This document shows positions 48,196 to 58,542 of a DNA stretch of 64,000 nucleotides, one piece after another. The notes below the pieces were generated by a model. It saw only the letters and a list, made by a program, of their open reading frames with translations, had not been told where the DNA came from and ran no database searches. Origin of the DNA: Hemibagrus wyckioides (lineage: Eukaryota; Chordata; Actinopteri; Siluriformes; Bagridae); contig NC_080732.1 of the NCBI RefSeq assembly GCF_019097595.1, positions 11,798,775-11,862,774 on the forward strand. Direction: 5' to 3'. The translations under genes and the position numbers were made by a program. Numbering within the stretch: the first letter of the stretch is position 1; every line of letters starts with the position of its first letter.

Positions 48196-48897
48196 TGTCC
48201 TGTTTGGTATTACTTCTGTGTTTTCTTTTGTTTGGGAAGTTGTTTGTGTCTTCTGTCTAGGAAGAAGCCTAATTGGTTCCCCCAGTGTCCATGCAACCTA
48301 TAAGAAGTCTCCTTCATCACTTCCTGTCTTCAGCCTTGTGCTCACTTGCTGTGTTTGCTCTGTCCTGTGCTGGCTTTCTGTATTTGCCCTGCCTTGTCTA
48401 ATAGCTATCTAGGTATATGCTAAGACAGCGTGTGTTTGTTTGAATGTTTGAGGGTAAGGAACCGACTGTTTGCTAATGTGATTAGCTCAACTCTTTATAG
48501 TACAGCCTGCTGCCTGTTTTCAGGCCTTGACTCTGGATTTCCCTGTTGTAAAATTGTTCTTAATACTGTACATAGTTCTACAAGGGATTTTGGGGATGTA
48601 GGGAGACTTATGCCATTTTCTTTATTGGATCCTTCATTGATTGTTTTGGATAGGGAGTTAGGGAAGGAACTTGTCTTTTATATTTATTTTTGTTTTGTGA
48701 AGCAGGGTATTTAGATCCTGGACGGTTGTGGGTTTTTGTTTGTTATTTTGGCCTTGCCGGCTTCCGAAGCTACACTCCCCCGTAGTACTCTAAACCCCTA
48801 GGTTTTCATTAAAATGCCACTTTAATGCCTTTTTTCCACACTGTCCTGTGTCATCGACTCTTTCTTGTTTCGCCTTTTCCCTAGACGGGGTGTAACA
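48196..48897 (+). mobile_element. LTR of a retroelement
   Basis: The segment starts TGTCCTGTTTGG and ends GGGGTGTAACA, with canonical TG...CA edges and about 702 bp length. It is followed 6 bp later by a tRNA-Pro-type primer site, which fixes it as a 5' LTR. A TATA-like aactctttatagtac lies at about 48490. Only about 70 bp of leader follow, then SINE sequence, so the internal region is lost. No gag, pol or env is present. The first part of the same LTR recurs inverted at 62228-62458. Confidence 0.8.
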
Positions 48898-48903
48898 TGA
48901 AAT

Positions 48904-48921
48904 TGGGGGCTCATCCGGGAT
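48904..48921 (+). promoter_or_regulatory. Primer binding site, tRNA-Pro type
   Basis: TGGGGGCTCATCCGGGAT matches the 18-base proline-tRNA 3' end complement at 17 of 18 positions as I recall it (A for G at position 10). This type is used by gammaretrovirus-like elements and some fish LTR elements. Confidence 0.8.
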
Positions 48922-48974
48922 CTGAGCCTGGGACCTCTCGCAATGAAGCGAGAATCATACTCCTAGACCAATGA

Positions 48975-49215
48975 CAGTCTAATCACATGTACAATAGGCT
49001 GACTGGTAATTCTAAATAGGAGTAATTAGGTAATTCTTAAATCCTCATACAGTAGGTGTGAGTGTGTGTGGTTGTCTGTCTATATGTGGCCCTGTGATGG
49101 ACTGGTGACCTGTCCAGGGTCTACCCCTGCCTTTCAATGTGTGCTAAGATAGGCTCCAGCAGATCCCCGTGACCCCAATTAATAATAAAGCAGGTTTAGA
49201 AAATGGATGGATGGA
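48975..49215 (+). mobile_element. SINE body and tail downstream of the LTR
   Basis: Continuation of the element at 48068-48195: gatggactggtgacctgtcc, gataggctccagcagatccc and the GGATGGATG tail. Confidence 0.75.
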
Positions 49216-49289
49216 TGTTTACGATAGGTCTTAGTGACATGAGTTTTGAATATTGTGACACGAGATTATTGTGAGGAGAGAAGAGGGAG

Positions 49290-49480
49290 GTTTCAGATAT
49301 TTTCATTTACATTTCTGGCATTTGGCAGATGCCCTTATCCAGAGCAACATTTTATCTCATTTTAGACAACTGAGAAATTGAGGGTTAAGGGCCTTGCTCA
49401 GGGGTTCATGAGTAGCAGCTTCATGGACCTGGGATTTGAACTCACAACCTTCCGACCAGTAGTCCAACTTCTTTTCAGTG
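49290..49480. mobile_element. Abundant fish short repeat (catttggcagatgccctt family)
   Basis: Contains catttggcagatgccctta, gagggttaagggccttgctc and ttccgaccagtagtccaac, a widespread teleost short interspersed repeat with a tRNA-like end. A shorter relative lies at 62145-62230 (cttttatccagagcaactc). Confidence 0.65.
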
Positions 49481-49519
49481 ATTTTTATCTCACTAGATGG
49501 ACACACGCATGGCACTGTG

Positions 49520-50170
49520 CTGGACGACACCCAGGATGAGTAGGTGGAGGCAGCGGAGATGGCCATCAAGCAGCTAAATGAAAAACTGTTAAACAACTGC
49601 AAAGTGTAAGCCATGTGTAAAATTGTATGTTTTTACCAGCCAGAGTTAAAGTGTCAGGTTTTTTTGTGCTTTAACTAATTGCATTTGATGTCTATTGAAC
49701 TCCATATACTGTTGAAACAGAGGGTTCTGTTTGATTTTATGAGAGTGTTTCAGTCAAATTCCTGGTGTAATTTTGCTGGCAAAGATGTCATTCTAACAGC
49801 AGGGTTTAGATAAAGACTCTAAGAGCAACGTTTGTTGTGTTACAGCACCATAGAGCACTTCAAATCCTTCAAGCATCGTGAGGCAGAGGTGCACAAGAAG
49901 CTGGATGTGGGATAAGGGCAGACAAGTGTAGAGAGGCAGACTGGGCTCAGTCAGAAGACTGAGCAGGTAAACACATGTGTACACACACACACAAAAGGAA
50001 TGCTAACTCTGCCTCTTCTGCTCCAGGGTCTGAATCTCTACGTTAAGAACGTGGGTGAGAACCTGGGTTATGAGGGTCCGCGCTTGTTCTTTGTGCAGTT
50101 TGGAGTAATCAAAAACATAAAGGTGATGATAGAGAACGGCCGCTCTAGGGGGTTCGGCTCCGTGAATGAG
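49520..50170 (+). pseudogene. PABP-like pseudogene (end of RRM2, linker start, RRM4)
   Basis: Three exon remnants keep PABP splice positions. About 49530-49605 encodes VEAAEMAIKQLNEKLLNNCK (end of RRM2) after an in-frame TAG. 49846-49913 encodes TIEHFKSFKHREAEVHKK and then a TAA. 50027-50170 encodes GLNLYVKNVGENLG and KVMIENGRSRGFGSV, which corresponds to RRM4 of cytoplasmic PABPs (RNP2 and RNP1 regions). RRM1, RRM3 and the MLLE are not found nearby. It converges tail-to-tail with the minus-strand gene whose last exon ends at 50532. It shows that a relative with RRM4 once existed here. Confidence 0.75.
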
Positions 50171-50531
50171 GTTATGGTTTCCTTGCTTGTCAGAGAATGC
50201 AGAGGATGCAGTTTTATATTCCTCAGAAACTCTGCCAGCCCATGTTGCCTCCCTGCCTAATGAAGAACTTCGTTCCTGAGGTAGGCATTACACTTCTGCC
50301 CCAAATTTATGAAACCCTGAGTGTTGCAGTTCATTTATACCTGCAGTTACAATAAATTTAGGTGATTTGTTGTCTTTGTTCTTGACAGCTTGCCTTTTGC
50401 CAAGCGTGAAAGTGTCAGACTGCTCCTGTGGAGGCACTAACTTCATTATGTCACCATCTATACTCACTAGTATCTGTCTGTCTGTCCGCCTTTGTAATGA
50501 TCCATTTAAATATGAATCAATATCAGAAATT

Positions 50532-51155
50532 TTAATTAAAGATCCTCACCAGCTTGACACCAGCTTCTCTTGCCCACAGTAAGGTGTCCATTTTATCCAC
50601 CTACAAACGTACACACACACACACATGAGGACTGAGGGAGTAGTGGGTGGGGCTTTGTTTTCCAAATGACCAAAGCTAACATGTTAAAGATATTTACGAA
50701 TCTGATATGAAACACTTGCCATGTTGCTTGAATGTATATTTCTTGACTGTGTGTGTGTGTGTGTGTGTACACTTACCTTGGCTTGCAAGTGCTCGGGATC
50801 ACTAATCATGTTCATGATCTTGAAATTGTTTTCTCCTTGCACAAGCATCAGAGTGATTTGTTTTGCATCAGCAGGGTGGATTTCTGCTACCAGTGGAAGC
50901 AAGTAATCATCTGCAAAGAGAGAGAGAAAGTGTGTGAGGTGTGTGAAAGAGCGAGAGAGAACAGAAACAGAGGCATCTGATCAGGTAGCATGGGTGGTGG
51001 GGCTCAGACTCTCTATGAACTGATATCAAGTACTAAAAACAAATGCAGTTGAAAGCAGGAGTTTGTAGATGTTTTCAGTGGACATGTGATGATAAAAGTG
51101 GAATAAAATGCTAAGCTGGAGAGCAGGAGTGTATACGAGCCGGATGTGTGTGTGT

Positions 51156-51193
<38 letters not shown>

Positions 51194-51322
51194 TTCACAG
51201 GCCATCGTGATCTGGTCATCTAAATCTGCTGACTCTAACATATAGATCGTCAGCCTCTTCTGGGGTGGTGGAAATTTAGGTACATCCTGGGAACACAGGA
51301 TATTATTATTATTATTATTATT

Positions 51323-51359
<37 letters not shown>

Positions 51360-53124
51360 TTACTACACAATATAATAATCACACAATTAGATTAGTACCA
51401 TAATCCTTCATACACTATCTTTAGCATGTAATATTAAGCATGCAGAATATTGTTATTGTTGTGTGTGGGTGCTTTTTGTTGTGTTTTGGACCTGAAGTGG
51501 AGCCGGAACTCTGATATCTGAGACAGCTTCCAGAGTTTCCTCTGGGGCAGCTGTCTCAGTAGCTTCCACTGGTGCAGTTGCTTCTACTGCTTCCACCCTG
51601 TCATCTGAGGCCACTGTCTTCACTGCTTCCACAGGTCCCTCTGAGGCAGCTGTCTCAACAGATTCCTCAGAGTTCTCTGGGCCAGCAGTTTCAACAGCTT
51701 CCACATTGTTTACTGGGGCAGGGGATCCAGCGGCTTGGACCATCTGTGAGGCAGCAGTGTAGACAATCTGGCTGATGTCCTCTGAGGCAGATGCCTTGGT
51801 GCTTTGGACAGTGTCCTTTGTGCAAGGTGTCTTAAGGGTGCTCCTTTCGAACCAGGGAGGCAGCACTGGTTGGCGCAGTTTTGGTGGTACATTGTACAGT
51901 AATGGTGGGGCTCTACGCAGGCACTTTCTGTGGATGGTGTGGTCAATCTTCTTGATAAATTTGCGTGCCTCGACCTTGGGCTCCTCAGCCTTGTGTGCCT
52001 CCACCTTGGGCTCCTCGGCACTGCGCGCCTCCACCTTGGGCTCCTCGGCCCTGCACACCTCCACCTTGGGCTCCTCCCAAGACCTGAAGTACTCGATGGT
52101 GCTGTAACACAACAGAGAAGCTGCACTTAGAATCTAAACCCTGCTGTTAAAAGTTATGTCCTCGACAGCAAAATTACCACCAGATGTTGACTGAAATACC
52201 CTCATAAGACCAAACAAATCTCTGTTTCGACAATATAAAGAGTTCAATGCAATTAGTTTAAAAAGAAATGTTTAAAAAAGTTTAAAAAATCCTGACATTT
52301 GAACCCTGGCTGGTAAAAAGACACTAATTTACATGTGACTTACACTTGGCGGTCGTTCGGGAGTTTTCCGTTCAGCCGTTCCGCCGCCTCCGCTGACTCG
52401 TACTGAACGTACCCATAACCTTTTGATTCCACAACCTTCAGGAGAAACACAGTGTGTCAACACACAACAACACACTAATCATGAAACACAGATATTCAGC
52501 TATTCAGATATATATATTCATATATAACAGCTCAAAGCTCGAACCTTGCATGACAAGATCCTCCCGAACACAGAGAAAGTGTCAAACAGGGAGGTGCAGT
52601 CAATGGACCAATCAAGGTTCCTGATGAATATGTTCCCTCCCTTGATGGGCTTGGCGGTGGGTTCCCAGTTAGACCACATGACACGCATGGGTCTCCCCAG
52701 GAGGATTTCAAAACTGAACATGTCAATGGCTCTCTCAGCTGAGGGAACAGAAATAAACCATTCATTTTTAATTAAAGTCTATTATAGTCTATATATAACT
52801 CATCCAAATATCTTTTCATATCTTTTTAGTACCATTTAAAACATGACCATATCCATATAGTAAAACTATAAAATACTACAGAAGTTACACATGTAGCCTT
52901 AAATCTGCTGCAAAAACAGGTAAGAAACAGTGTAGAAAAAAGAAAAGGTTTGTTTTACCGTCATCTCGATAGCGAAAGTTGACGTACGCGTATCCGAGAG
53001 GAGAGCCGGTCTTCCTGTCCCTGCAAATGTGGACAGATTGGACGTGTCCTGCAGGTCTAAATCTATTAGAAAGTATCACCTCTGATACTTCAGGGTGAAG
53101 ATCTTTCACAAACAGTGCAGCCAT
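50532..53124 (-). CDS. PABP-like protein with two RRMs, acidic repeat linker and MLLE
   Basis: Seven minus-strand exons are 52959-53124, 52545-52738, 52344-52435, 51492-52101, 51199-51286, 50777-50910 and 50532-50600. All have AG/GT borders and compatible phases, totalling 1353 nt (450 residues). RRM1 begins MAALFVKDLHPEVSE and has GYAYVNF as RNP1. RRM2 has NIFIRNLD (RNP2) and KGYGYVQYE (RNP1). The linker starts with four AEEPKVEA repeats, followed by VEAVETA-like stretches. Exon 5 encodes LTIYMLESADLDDQITM and exon 6 LLPLVAEIHPADAKQITLML, which align with the MLLE (PABC) domain, where PAM2-peptide proteins bind. Exon 7 ends KLVRIFN. RRM3 and RRM4 are absent. RRM2 lacks four residues next to the EAAERLNGK segment compared with the copy at 9251-9353. 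Exon 4's donor (CAGGTCC) is weak. Likely role: poly(A) mRNA binding with altered partner spacing (inference). Confidence 0.82.
51144..51191. repeat. (TG)n next to the exon 5 donor of the PABP-like gene
   Basis: The dinucleotide run ends eight bases from the exon boundary at 51199 on the intron side. Length changes could affect splicing. Confidence 0.9.
51301..51360. repeat. Palindromic (TTA)n-(TAA)n tract
   Basis: About 25 bp of ATT repeats are followed directly by about 33 bp of AAT repeats. The two halves are complementary and can form a near-perfect hairpin. It lies in intron 4 of the PABP-like gene, 14 bp before exon 5. Confidence 0.9.
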
Positions 53125-53595
53125 TGTATAAAACAGTTAAAAGTGGTGAAATGCTGCTAAACGCTGTAAAATACTGCTAAACTCAGTGAAACCGCTGCTA
53201 AATGCTGTAAAAATACTGCTAAATGGTGTAAAATCGCTGCTACACAAGGGGCACTGTTTCTCTGTCGATAGCTAAAGGTGGTCTGAGGATGGTTGCTATG
53301 TACGTCGTCAGGTGATGTTCAGAACAGAATTCAGAATTCTACATGATGCCAGTTGGTCACATGACCTCATGACATCATGTAAGCAGTTAACATTAAACAG
53401 TTAAGTTCCAAACCCCAATAATGAATCCAATTCAAAATGGCTTTTAATATTAATATAGAAACACTGTATAGGCCTGGACAGGAAAGAGGCTGAGCTGCAA
53501 TTAATCCCCAAAAAACATTCACTGACTATATTTTCAATGCATAGATATTAACCTAACGTAAACACTACTCTTTCAAGCTGCATTTAAACTGCATT
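51400..53595 (-). repeat. Right copy of PABP-like inverted duplication (partner 8138-10475)
   Basis: Reverse complement of 8138-10475 with scattered differences. In the 5' UTR (53125-53245) this copy has one more TTTAGCAG-containing unit (about 40 bp) than the left copy. In exon 4 it has fewer AEEPKVEA units. Confidence 0.88.
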
Positions 53596-54429
53596 TTGGA
53601 AGGTCAAACTCCAGGACACCATTGAAGGTCACTATATGGAGAAAAATCTGAAATGTTTTCTTAAAAAAACATCATTTCTTTAATGAAGAAAGAAAGACAT
53701 GAACATCTTGGATGACCAGGGGGTGAGGAAATTATCAGTAGATTTTTGTTCTGGAAGTGAACTTCTCCTTTAAAGGATCTGCTGCTAACATCTTGGTGCC
53801 AGATACCACAGCACACCTTCAGGGATCTAGTAGAGTCCATGCCTTGACAGGTCAGGGCTGTTTTGGCAGCAAAAGGATGACCAAAACAATATTAGGCAGG
53901 TGGTCATGATGTTATGGGTAATTGGTGTAGAATTTTTTACTAATTAATGAACATCTTTTGTTGTTGAGTTGCATCCAATATCGTGGAACATCACCGAAGC
54001 AAATTATCCACATTATTCCAGTTATAAAGGATCATGATCTCACCAAACTCTTGATTTTTTGCTCTTAAAGTTTTAGACCAAAATCTAAAACGTATCCTGT
54101 TACTGAAAATAACACAAACAAACCTTATTAGAAAAACACTAAAACTGGAGACTCCTTCCAAATATATTACACATTTCCTCATGAAAAGCTTCAACATATC
54201 ACCAGCCACACCCTTTTTATTAACGAATGAATCTGACCAATCAGAATCAAGCATTTACAACATTACTATAGGATACTGTAGCTCTGGAACAAAGCTGCAC
54301 TTTTTATCCGTCACACACAGTTTACACAGATAGACTGTATTATTTGTAATGATGCTATAATTATCACATCAGCCAAATCAGGGTTCTCATACCCACCACA
54401 TAAAGATCTTTTTCTCTGTCTCTCTCTCA
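53596..54429. other. Intergenic with Tc1 terminal fragment
   Basis: At 53775-53925 ggtgccagataccacagcac, ttcagggatctagtagagtc and aatattaggcaggtggtcat are the 3' end of the same Tc1-like family as 35650-35790. The rest is AT-rich and unassigned. Confidence 0.55.
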
Positions 54430-54705
54430 GTATGTTTTAAGTACGTCAGGAGGAACAGTTTCAAATGCCAGTTGATCAATTTTATATTTGGTCAGGCAAA
54501 AATGGCGATATACCTGTGTTTGCACAAAACACAGACTGATGCAAAGAGAATTTTCCTCAGACTTGTTAAATCAAGAATTTTAATTGATTTTAATTTCTAC
54601 AGAAAGATGAATGATGTGAAGATGTTTGAGACAGTGTGGTGTCATGCTAATGCTCTGTGCTCTGTAGCAGAAGAGAAACTCTGCTTTGCACCAGAGCTAA
54701 ACTAA
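54430..54705 (+). mobile_element. L1-type LINE ORF2 C-terminal fragment
   Basis: The plus-strand frame at 54472-54705 reads MINFIFGQAKMAIYLCLHK, LVKSRILIDFNFYRKMNDV, FETVWCHANALCSV and EEKLCFAPELN. From memory this is the far C-terminal end of fish L1 ORF2. 5' truncated. Confidence 0.6.
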
Positions 54706-55264
54706 ATCCACCATTCACTGATGTGTCTTAACTTAATTTATTGAAATATTTTAAAATGTATTTATTGAATTACTGAGTCACCCTGATTTTACCACATATT
54801 ATGTGACTTATGTGTAAATAAAAGGATTGTAAAAGTCAAAGTCTCTCTCTTTCTCTCTCTCTGTCTCTCATGGATAAGGACACCAGAAGAAGAAGAAACA
54901 GCAGCAACAAATAAATGACATTGTCCCCTATTCAGGGCTGACCACAGTTTAAAAACCCGTACTATGACGTCCTTCAGTTTTCGTGACACGGGTAAAGAAA
55001 ATAATTGCTCAGTTCGATTCTGTGTATAATGACCCACAGGCATCGGGCAGTGATTATATATTTATACAAAAGCTGTACTTTTGTAATAAAAAGCATTTTT
55101 ATTATTATATGTATGTTATATTTCTATAATGTATATTTTTAGCCTTTATATATTTTTATTTTACTCCTGCTTGGTCAAATCGTGGTCGTCATGGTTATGT
55201 TCAGAGTTGTCCACTAGAGGGCAGCAGAGATTTTGTCCCCCCCCCCCCCCCCCACCATATATAC
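54706..55264. other. Spacer with C homopolymer
   Basis: TC-rich patch at 54840-54870 and an uninterrupted run of about 17 C at 55237-55253. No gene seen. Confidence 0.6.
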
Positions 55265-56794
55265 ACAGGTGTATTTGAATAAATTAGAATATCATCGAAA
55301 AGTTGATTTATTTCAGTAATTCAATTCAACAAGTGAAACTCTATAGTATATAGATTCATTACACACAGACTGATATATTTTTTATATATTTTAAGTGTTT
55401 AATTTTTTTTAATTTTGATGATTATGGCTTGCATCTAATGAAAACCCAAAATTCAGAAAACTAGAATATTACACCAATAAAAAGCTAATTAAAAAAATGA
55501 TTTTCAACACAGAAATGTTGGACTACTGAAAAGTATGAACATGTACAGCACTCAATACTTGGTCGGAGTTCCCTTTGCATGAATTACTGCAGCAATGCGG
55601 CGTGGCATGGAGACGGTCAGTCTGTGGCACTGCTGAGGTGTTATGGAAGCCCAGGTTGCTCTGATAGCGTCCTTCAGCTCTTCTGCGTTGTTGGGTCTGG
55701 TGTCTCGCAGCTTCCTCTTCACAGTATCCCACTGATTCTCTATGGGATTTCTATGGGATTTCACAGGGTTTGCTGGCCAATCAAGCACATGGACACCATG
55801 GTCCTTAAACCAGATATTAGTACTTTTGGCAGTGTGGGCAGGTGCCAAGTCCTGCTGGAAAATGAAATCAGCATCTCCATAAAGCTGGTCAGCAGAATGA
55901 AGCATGAAGTGCTCTAAAACCTCCTGGTAGATGACTGTGGACCTGATAAAACACAGTGGACCAACACCAGCAGATGATACGGCTCCAAAAACCACTCCCC
56001 AAACTTTACACTGGACCTCAAGCAACTTTGGATTTTTTGCCTCTCCTCTCTTCCTTCAGACTCTGGGATCTTGATTTCCAAATGAAATGGAAAATTTATT
56101 TTCATCTGAAAAGAGGACTTTGGCCCACAGAGCAACAGTCCAGTCCTTTTTGTCCTTAGCCCAGGTAAGACACCTCTGATATCGTCTCTGGTTCAGGACT
56201 GGCTTGACACAAGGAATGCGACTGACTCTAGCTGCAGTCCACTCCTTGTGAATCTCCCCCAGATTCTTGAAGGGGCTTCGTTTCACAATCCTCTCAAGGC
56301 TGCGGTTATCCCTGTTGTTTCTGCACCTTTTCTATCACACTTTCTTTCCATTCAAATTTCATTAACGTGCTTGGACACAGCACTCTGTGAACATCCAGCT
56401 TCTTCAGCAATGACCTTTTGTGTCTTACCCTCCATGTGCAGGGTCTCAATGACCGTCTTCTGGATGTCTGTCAAGTCAGCAGTCTTCCCCATGACTGTGT
56501 AGCCTACTGGACCAGACTGAGAGACATTTAAAGGCTCAGGAAACCTTTGCAGGTATTTTAAGTTAATTAGCTGATTAGAGTGCGACACCATGAGTCTCCA
56601 ATATTGAACTTTTTCACAATATTTAAATTTTCTGAGATACTGAAGTTTGGGTTTTCATTAGCTGTAAGCCATAATCGTCCAAATTAAAAGAAATAAACAC
56701 TTGAGATATATCAGTCTGTGTGTAATGGCTCTATATAATACAGCAGTTTCACTTGTTAAATTGAATTACTGAAATAAATCAACTTTGCACCTGT
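55265..56794 (-). mobile_element. Tc1-like transposon, second family, frame-broken
   Basis: Inverted ends share acaggtg and agttgatttatttcagtaat, at 55265 onward and near 56740-56794. The left end has about 30 bp more between these words. Transposase reads on the minus strand: 56591-56352 HTH (KTADLTDIQKTVIETL, AEEAGCSQSAVSKHV), 56286-56056 (NQRRYQRCLTWAKD, VLFSDENKFSISF with the first Asp) and 56025-55552 (FQQDLAPAHTAKS, NPIENQWDTVKRKLR, HAKGTPTKY). Asp-Asp-Glu residues are still visible, but at least two frame breaks separate the parts. Confidence 0.9.
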
Positions 56795-57309
56795 ATATAT
56801 ATATATATATATTAAGCCTTTAGATATTTTTATTTTACTCTAATTGGTCATGCTTGGTCAAATCATGGTTGTCATGGTTAGAATTGGATCATTATAATTA
56901 CTCCCTTATCATCATCATCATCATCAGTGGTGAGGAAGACGAGGAGAGAGAACATGTGCTATGTACAATCGAGGAAAACACGTGAGCTTCCTCCAGCAGT
57001 GTGTATGTTCACATGTGAGCAGTGTAACACTTCAGTTCAGGTTCGTGATGCGGTGTGTCGTACCGAGACGCAGAGGTTCCACTCCTGAGAGAACTTGCTG
57101 TCGGGGAAGTCATCCTGCAGCGTGAGCTCAGACTGAAAGGCATCTCGATACTGACGGAAAGTCAGAGAACTCAACAGGTGACTCTGTCTGTGGGAAAAAC
57201 GAGACTTCACACACTTTTCCAAGAGCTCAAGAACGTCCTGCAATAAACAAACAGGAAAAAAATACAGAGATTTTATAAACATGCGGCGTTTTTTGGTGAC
57301 AGGTATATT

Positions 57310-57312
<3 letters not shown>

Positions 57313-57342
<30 letters not shown>
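57313..57342. repeat. (GT)n beside an ORC4-like exon donor
   Basis: Dinucleotide tract on the intron side, 7 bp from the donor of exon 57350-57501. Confidence 0.9.
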
Positions 57343-57345
<3 letters not shown>

Positions 57346-57505
57346 ATACTAGTCTGCAGGTGAGTCCCACCACAGCTACAGGAGCCTGAGCAGACTGAGA
57401 AACATCCAGCAGGTTGTACAGCAGCGTCTGGTTCTTATGATGAGCAAACAGACCAAACTCTTCCAGGATGAAGAACACTGGCTGACTGCTGCTTTTATCA
57501 CCTGC

Positions 57506-58130
57506 AGACAGACAGACAGGGAGGAAGACAGACATGTAGACAGGCAGATAGACAGGCAGTCAGATAGGCAAGCATGTGGGCAGGCAGGTAGGCAGAGAGG
57601 TAGGCAGGCAGACAAACAGAGAAACAGACAGATAGGCAGGCAGACAGACAGGTGCACAGACAGGCAGGCAGGCAAGAAGACAGACAAACAGGTAGGTAGG
57701 TAGGCAGGCAGACAGACAGGTGCACAGACAGGCAGGCAGGGAGGCAGGCAGGAAGACAGGCAGGCAAGAAGGCAGACAGGCAGGAAGAAAGAAAGGAAGG
57801 AAGACAGGCAGGAAGACAGGCAAACAGGTAATGGCAGACAGACAGACAGGCAGGAAGATAGACAGACAGGTAGGCAGACAGACAGAAAGACAGACAGGTA
57901 GGCAGACAGACAGGAAGACAGGCAGGCAGACAGACAGGAAGGCAGGCAGGAAGACAGACAGAAAGACAGACAGGCAGGTGCACAGACAGGCAGACAGGAA
58001 GACAGACAGACAAACAGGTAGGCAGGCAGGAAGACAGACAGGAAGAAAGACAGGTAGGTAGGTAGGTAGGTAGGCAGACAGACAGACAGACAGGTGCACA
58101 GACAGACAGGCAGGCAAGAAGACAGACAGA
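57506..58130. repeat. AGAC/AGGC/AGGT tetranucleotide array
   Basis: A compound tetranucleotide tract of 620 bp (cagacagacaggcaggcagg type). It begins 5 bp from the acceptor of the ORC4-like exon at 57501 and fills most of the intron where an exon is missing. Cys/Leu/Pro/Ser-rich and Arg/Gln-rich open frames inside it come from the 4-bp periodicity. Confidence 0.95.
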
Positions 58131-58516
58131 CTGGGTTATCAGTTACAGTAATATCACTCCCAAGTTTCTCTCACATTCACTTCTTTTGAATCATGTGATG
58201 TTGCCGCTCCTGTAACGTCCCAGCTGTATACACGACTCGAGAATTCCAGGAATACTGGAACACACTCACCAACACTTTGTCTCCTACGACGTTCTCCAGT
58301 TGAAGCTGGCGTGTGATCTCTCTCAGAGCGATCCGGTCGTCCATCTGCAGCAGACCTGCACGAGACACGCGGCCATGAACGGAGCCGTGACTTAAACCAG
58401 CAGCCTCTTTTAAACACACACTCTTTTACACAACACTCACTGCTCAGGTGAACCTGCAGGACATTCATCTTCACCTCCTGCAAGTCCAGCAGCTCTCTCA
58501 GAGCACAACGTAGCAG

Positions 58517-58542
58517 CTACACACACACACACACACACACAC
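58517..58542. repeat. (CA)n at an ORC4-like exon acceptor
   Basis: CA dinucleotides directly follow position 58516 on the plus strand, so on the gene strand a TG tract occupies the place of the polypyrimidine tract. Confidence 0.85.

Noticed and set aside
48137..48714. Two plus-strand frames of 91 and 94 codons
   Set aside because: They lie inside the SINE head and LTR and have no retroviral or other protein motif.
51572..52130. Plus-strand frames of 66-110 codons over exon 4 of the PABP-like gene
   Set aside because: Shadows of the GC-rich coding repeat. The minus strand has splice sites and RRM/MLLE context.
57498..58117. Cys/Leu/Pro/Ser-rich and Arg/Gln/Lys-rich frames of 110-185 codons
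   Set aside because: They lie entirely in the AGAC/AGGC tetranucleotide array and exist in several frames at once.
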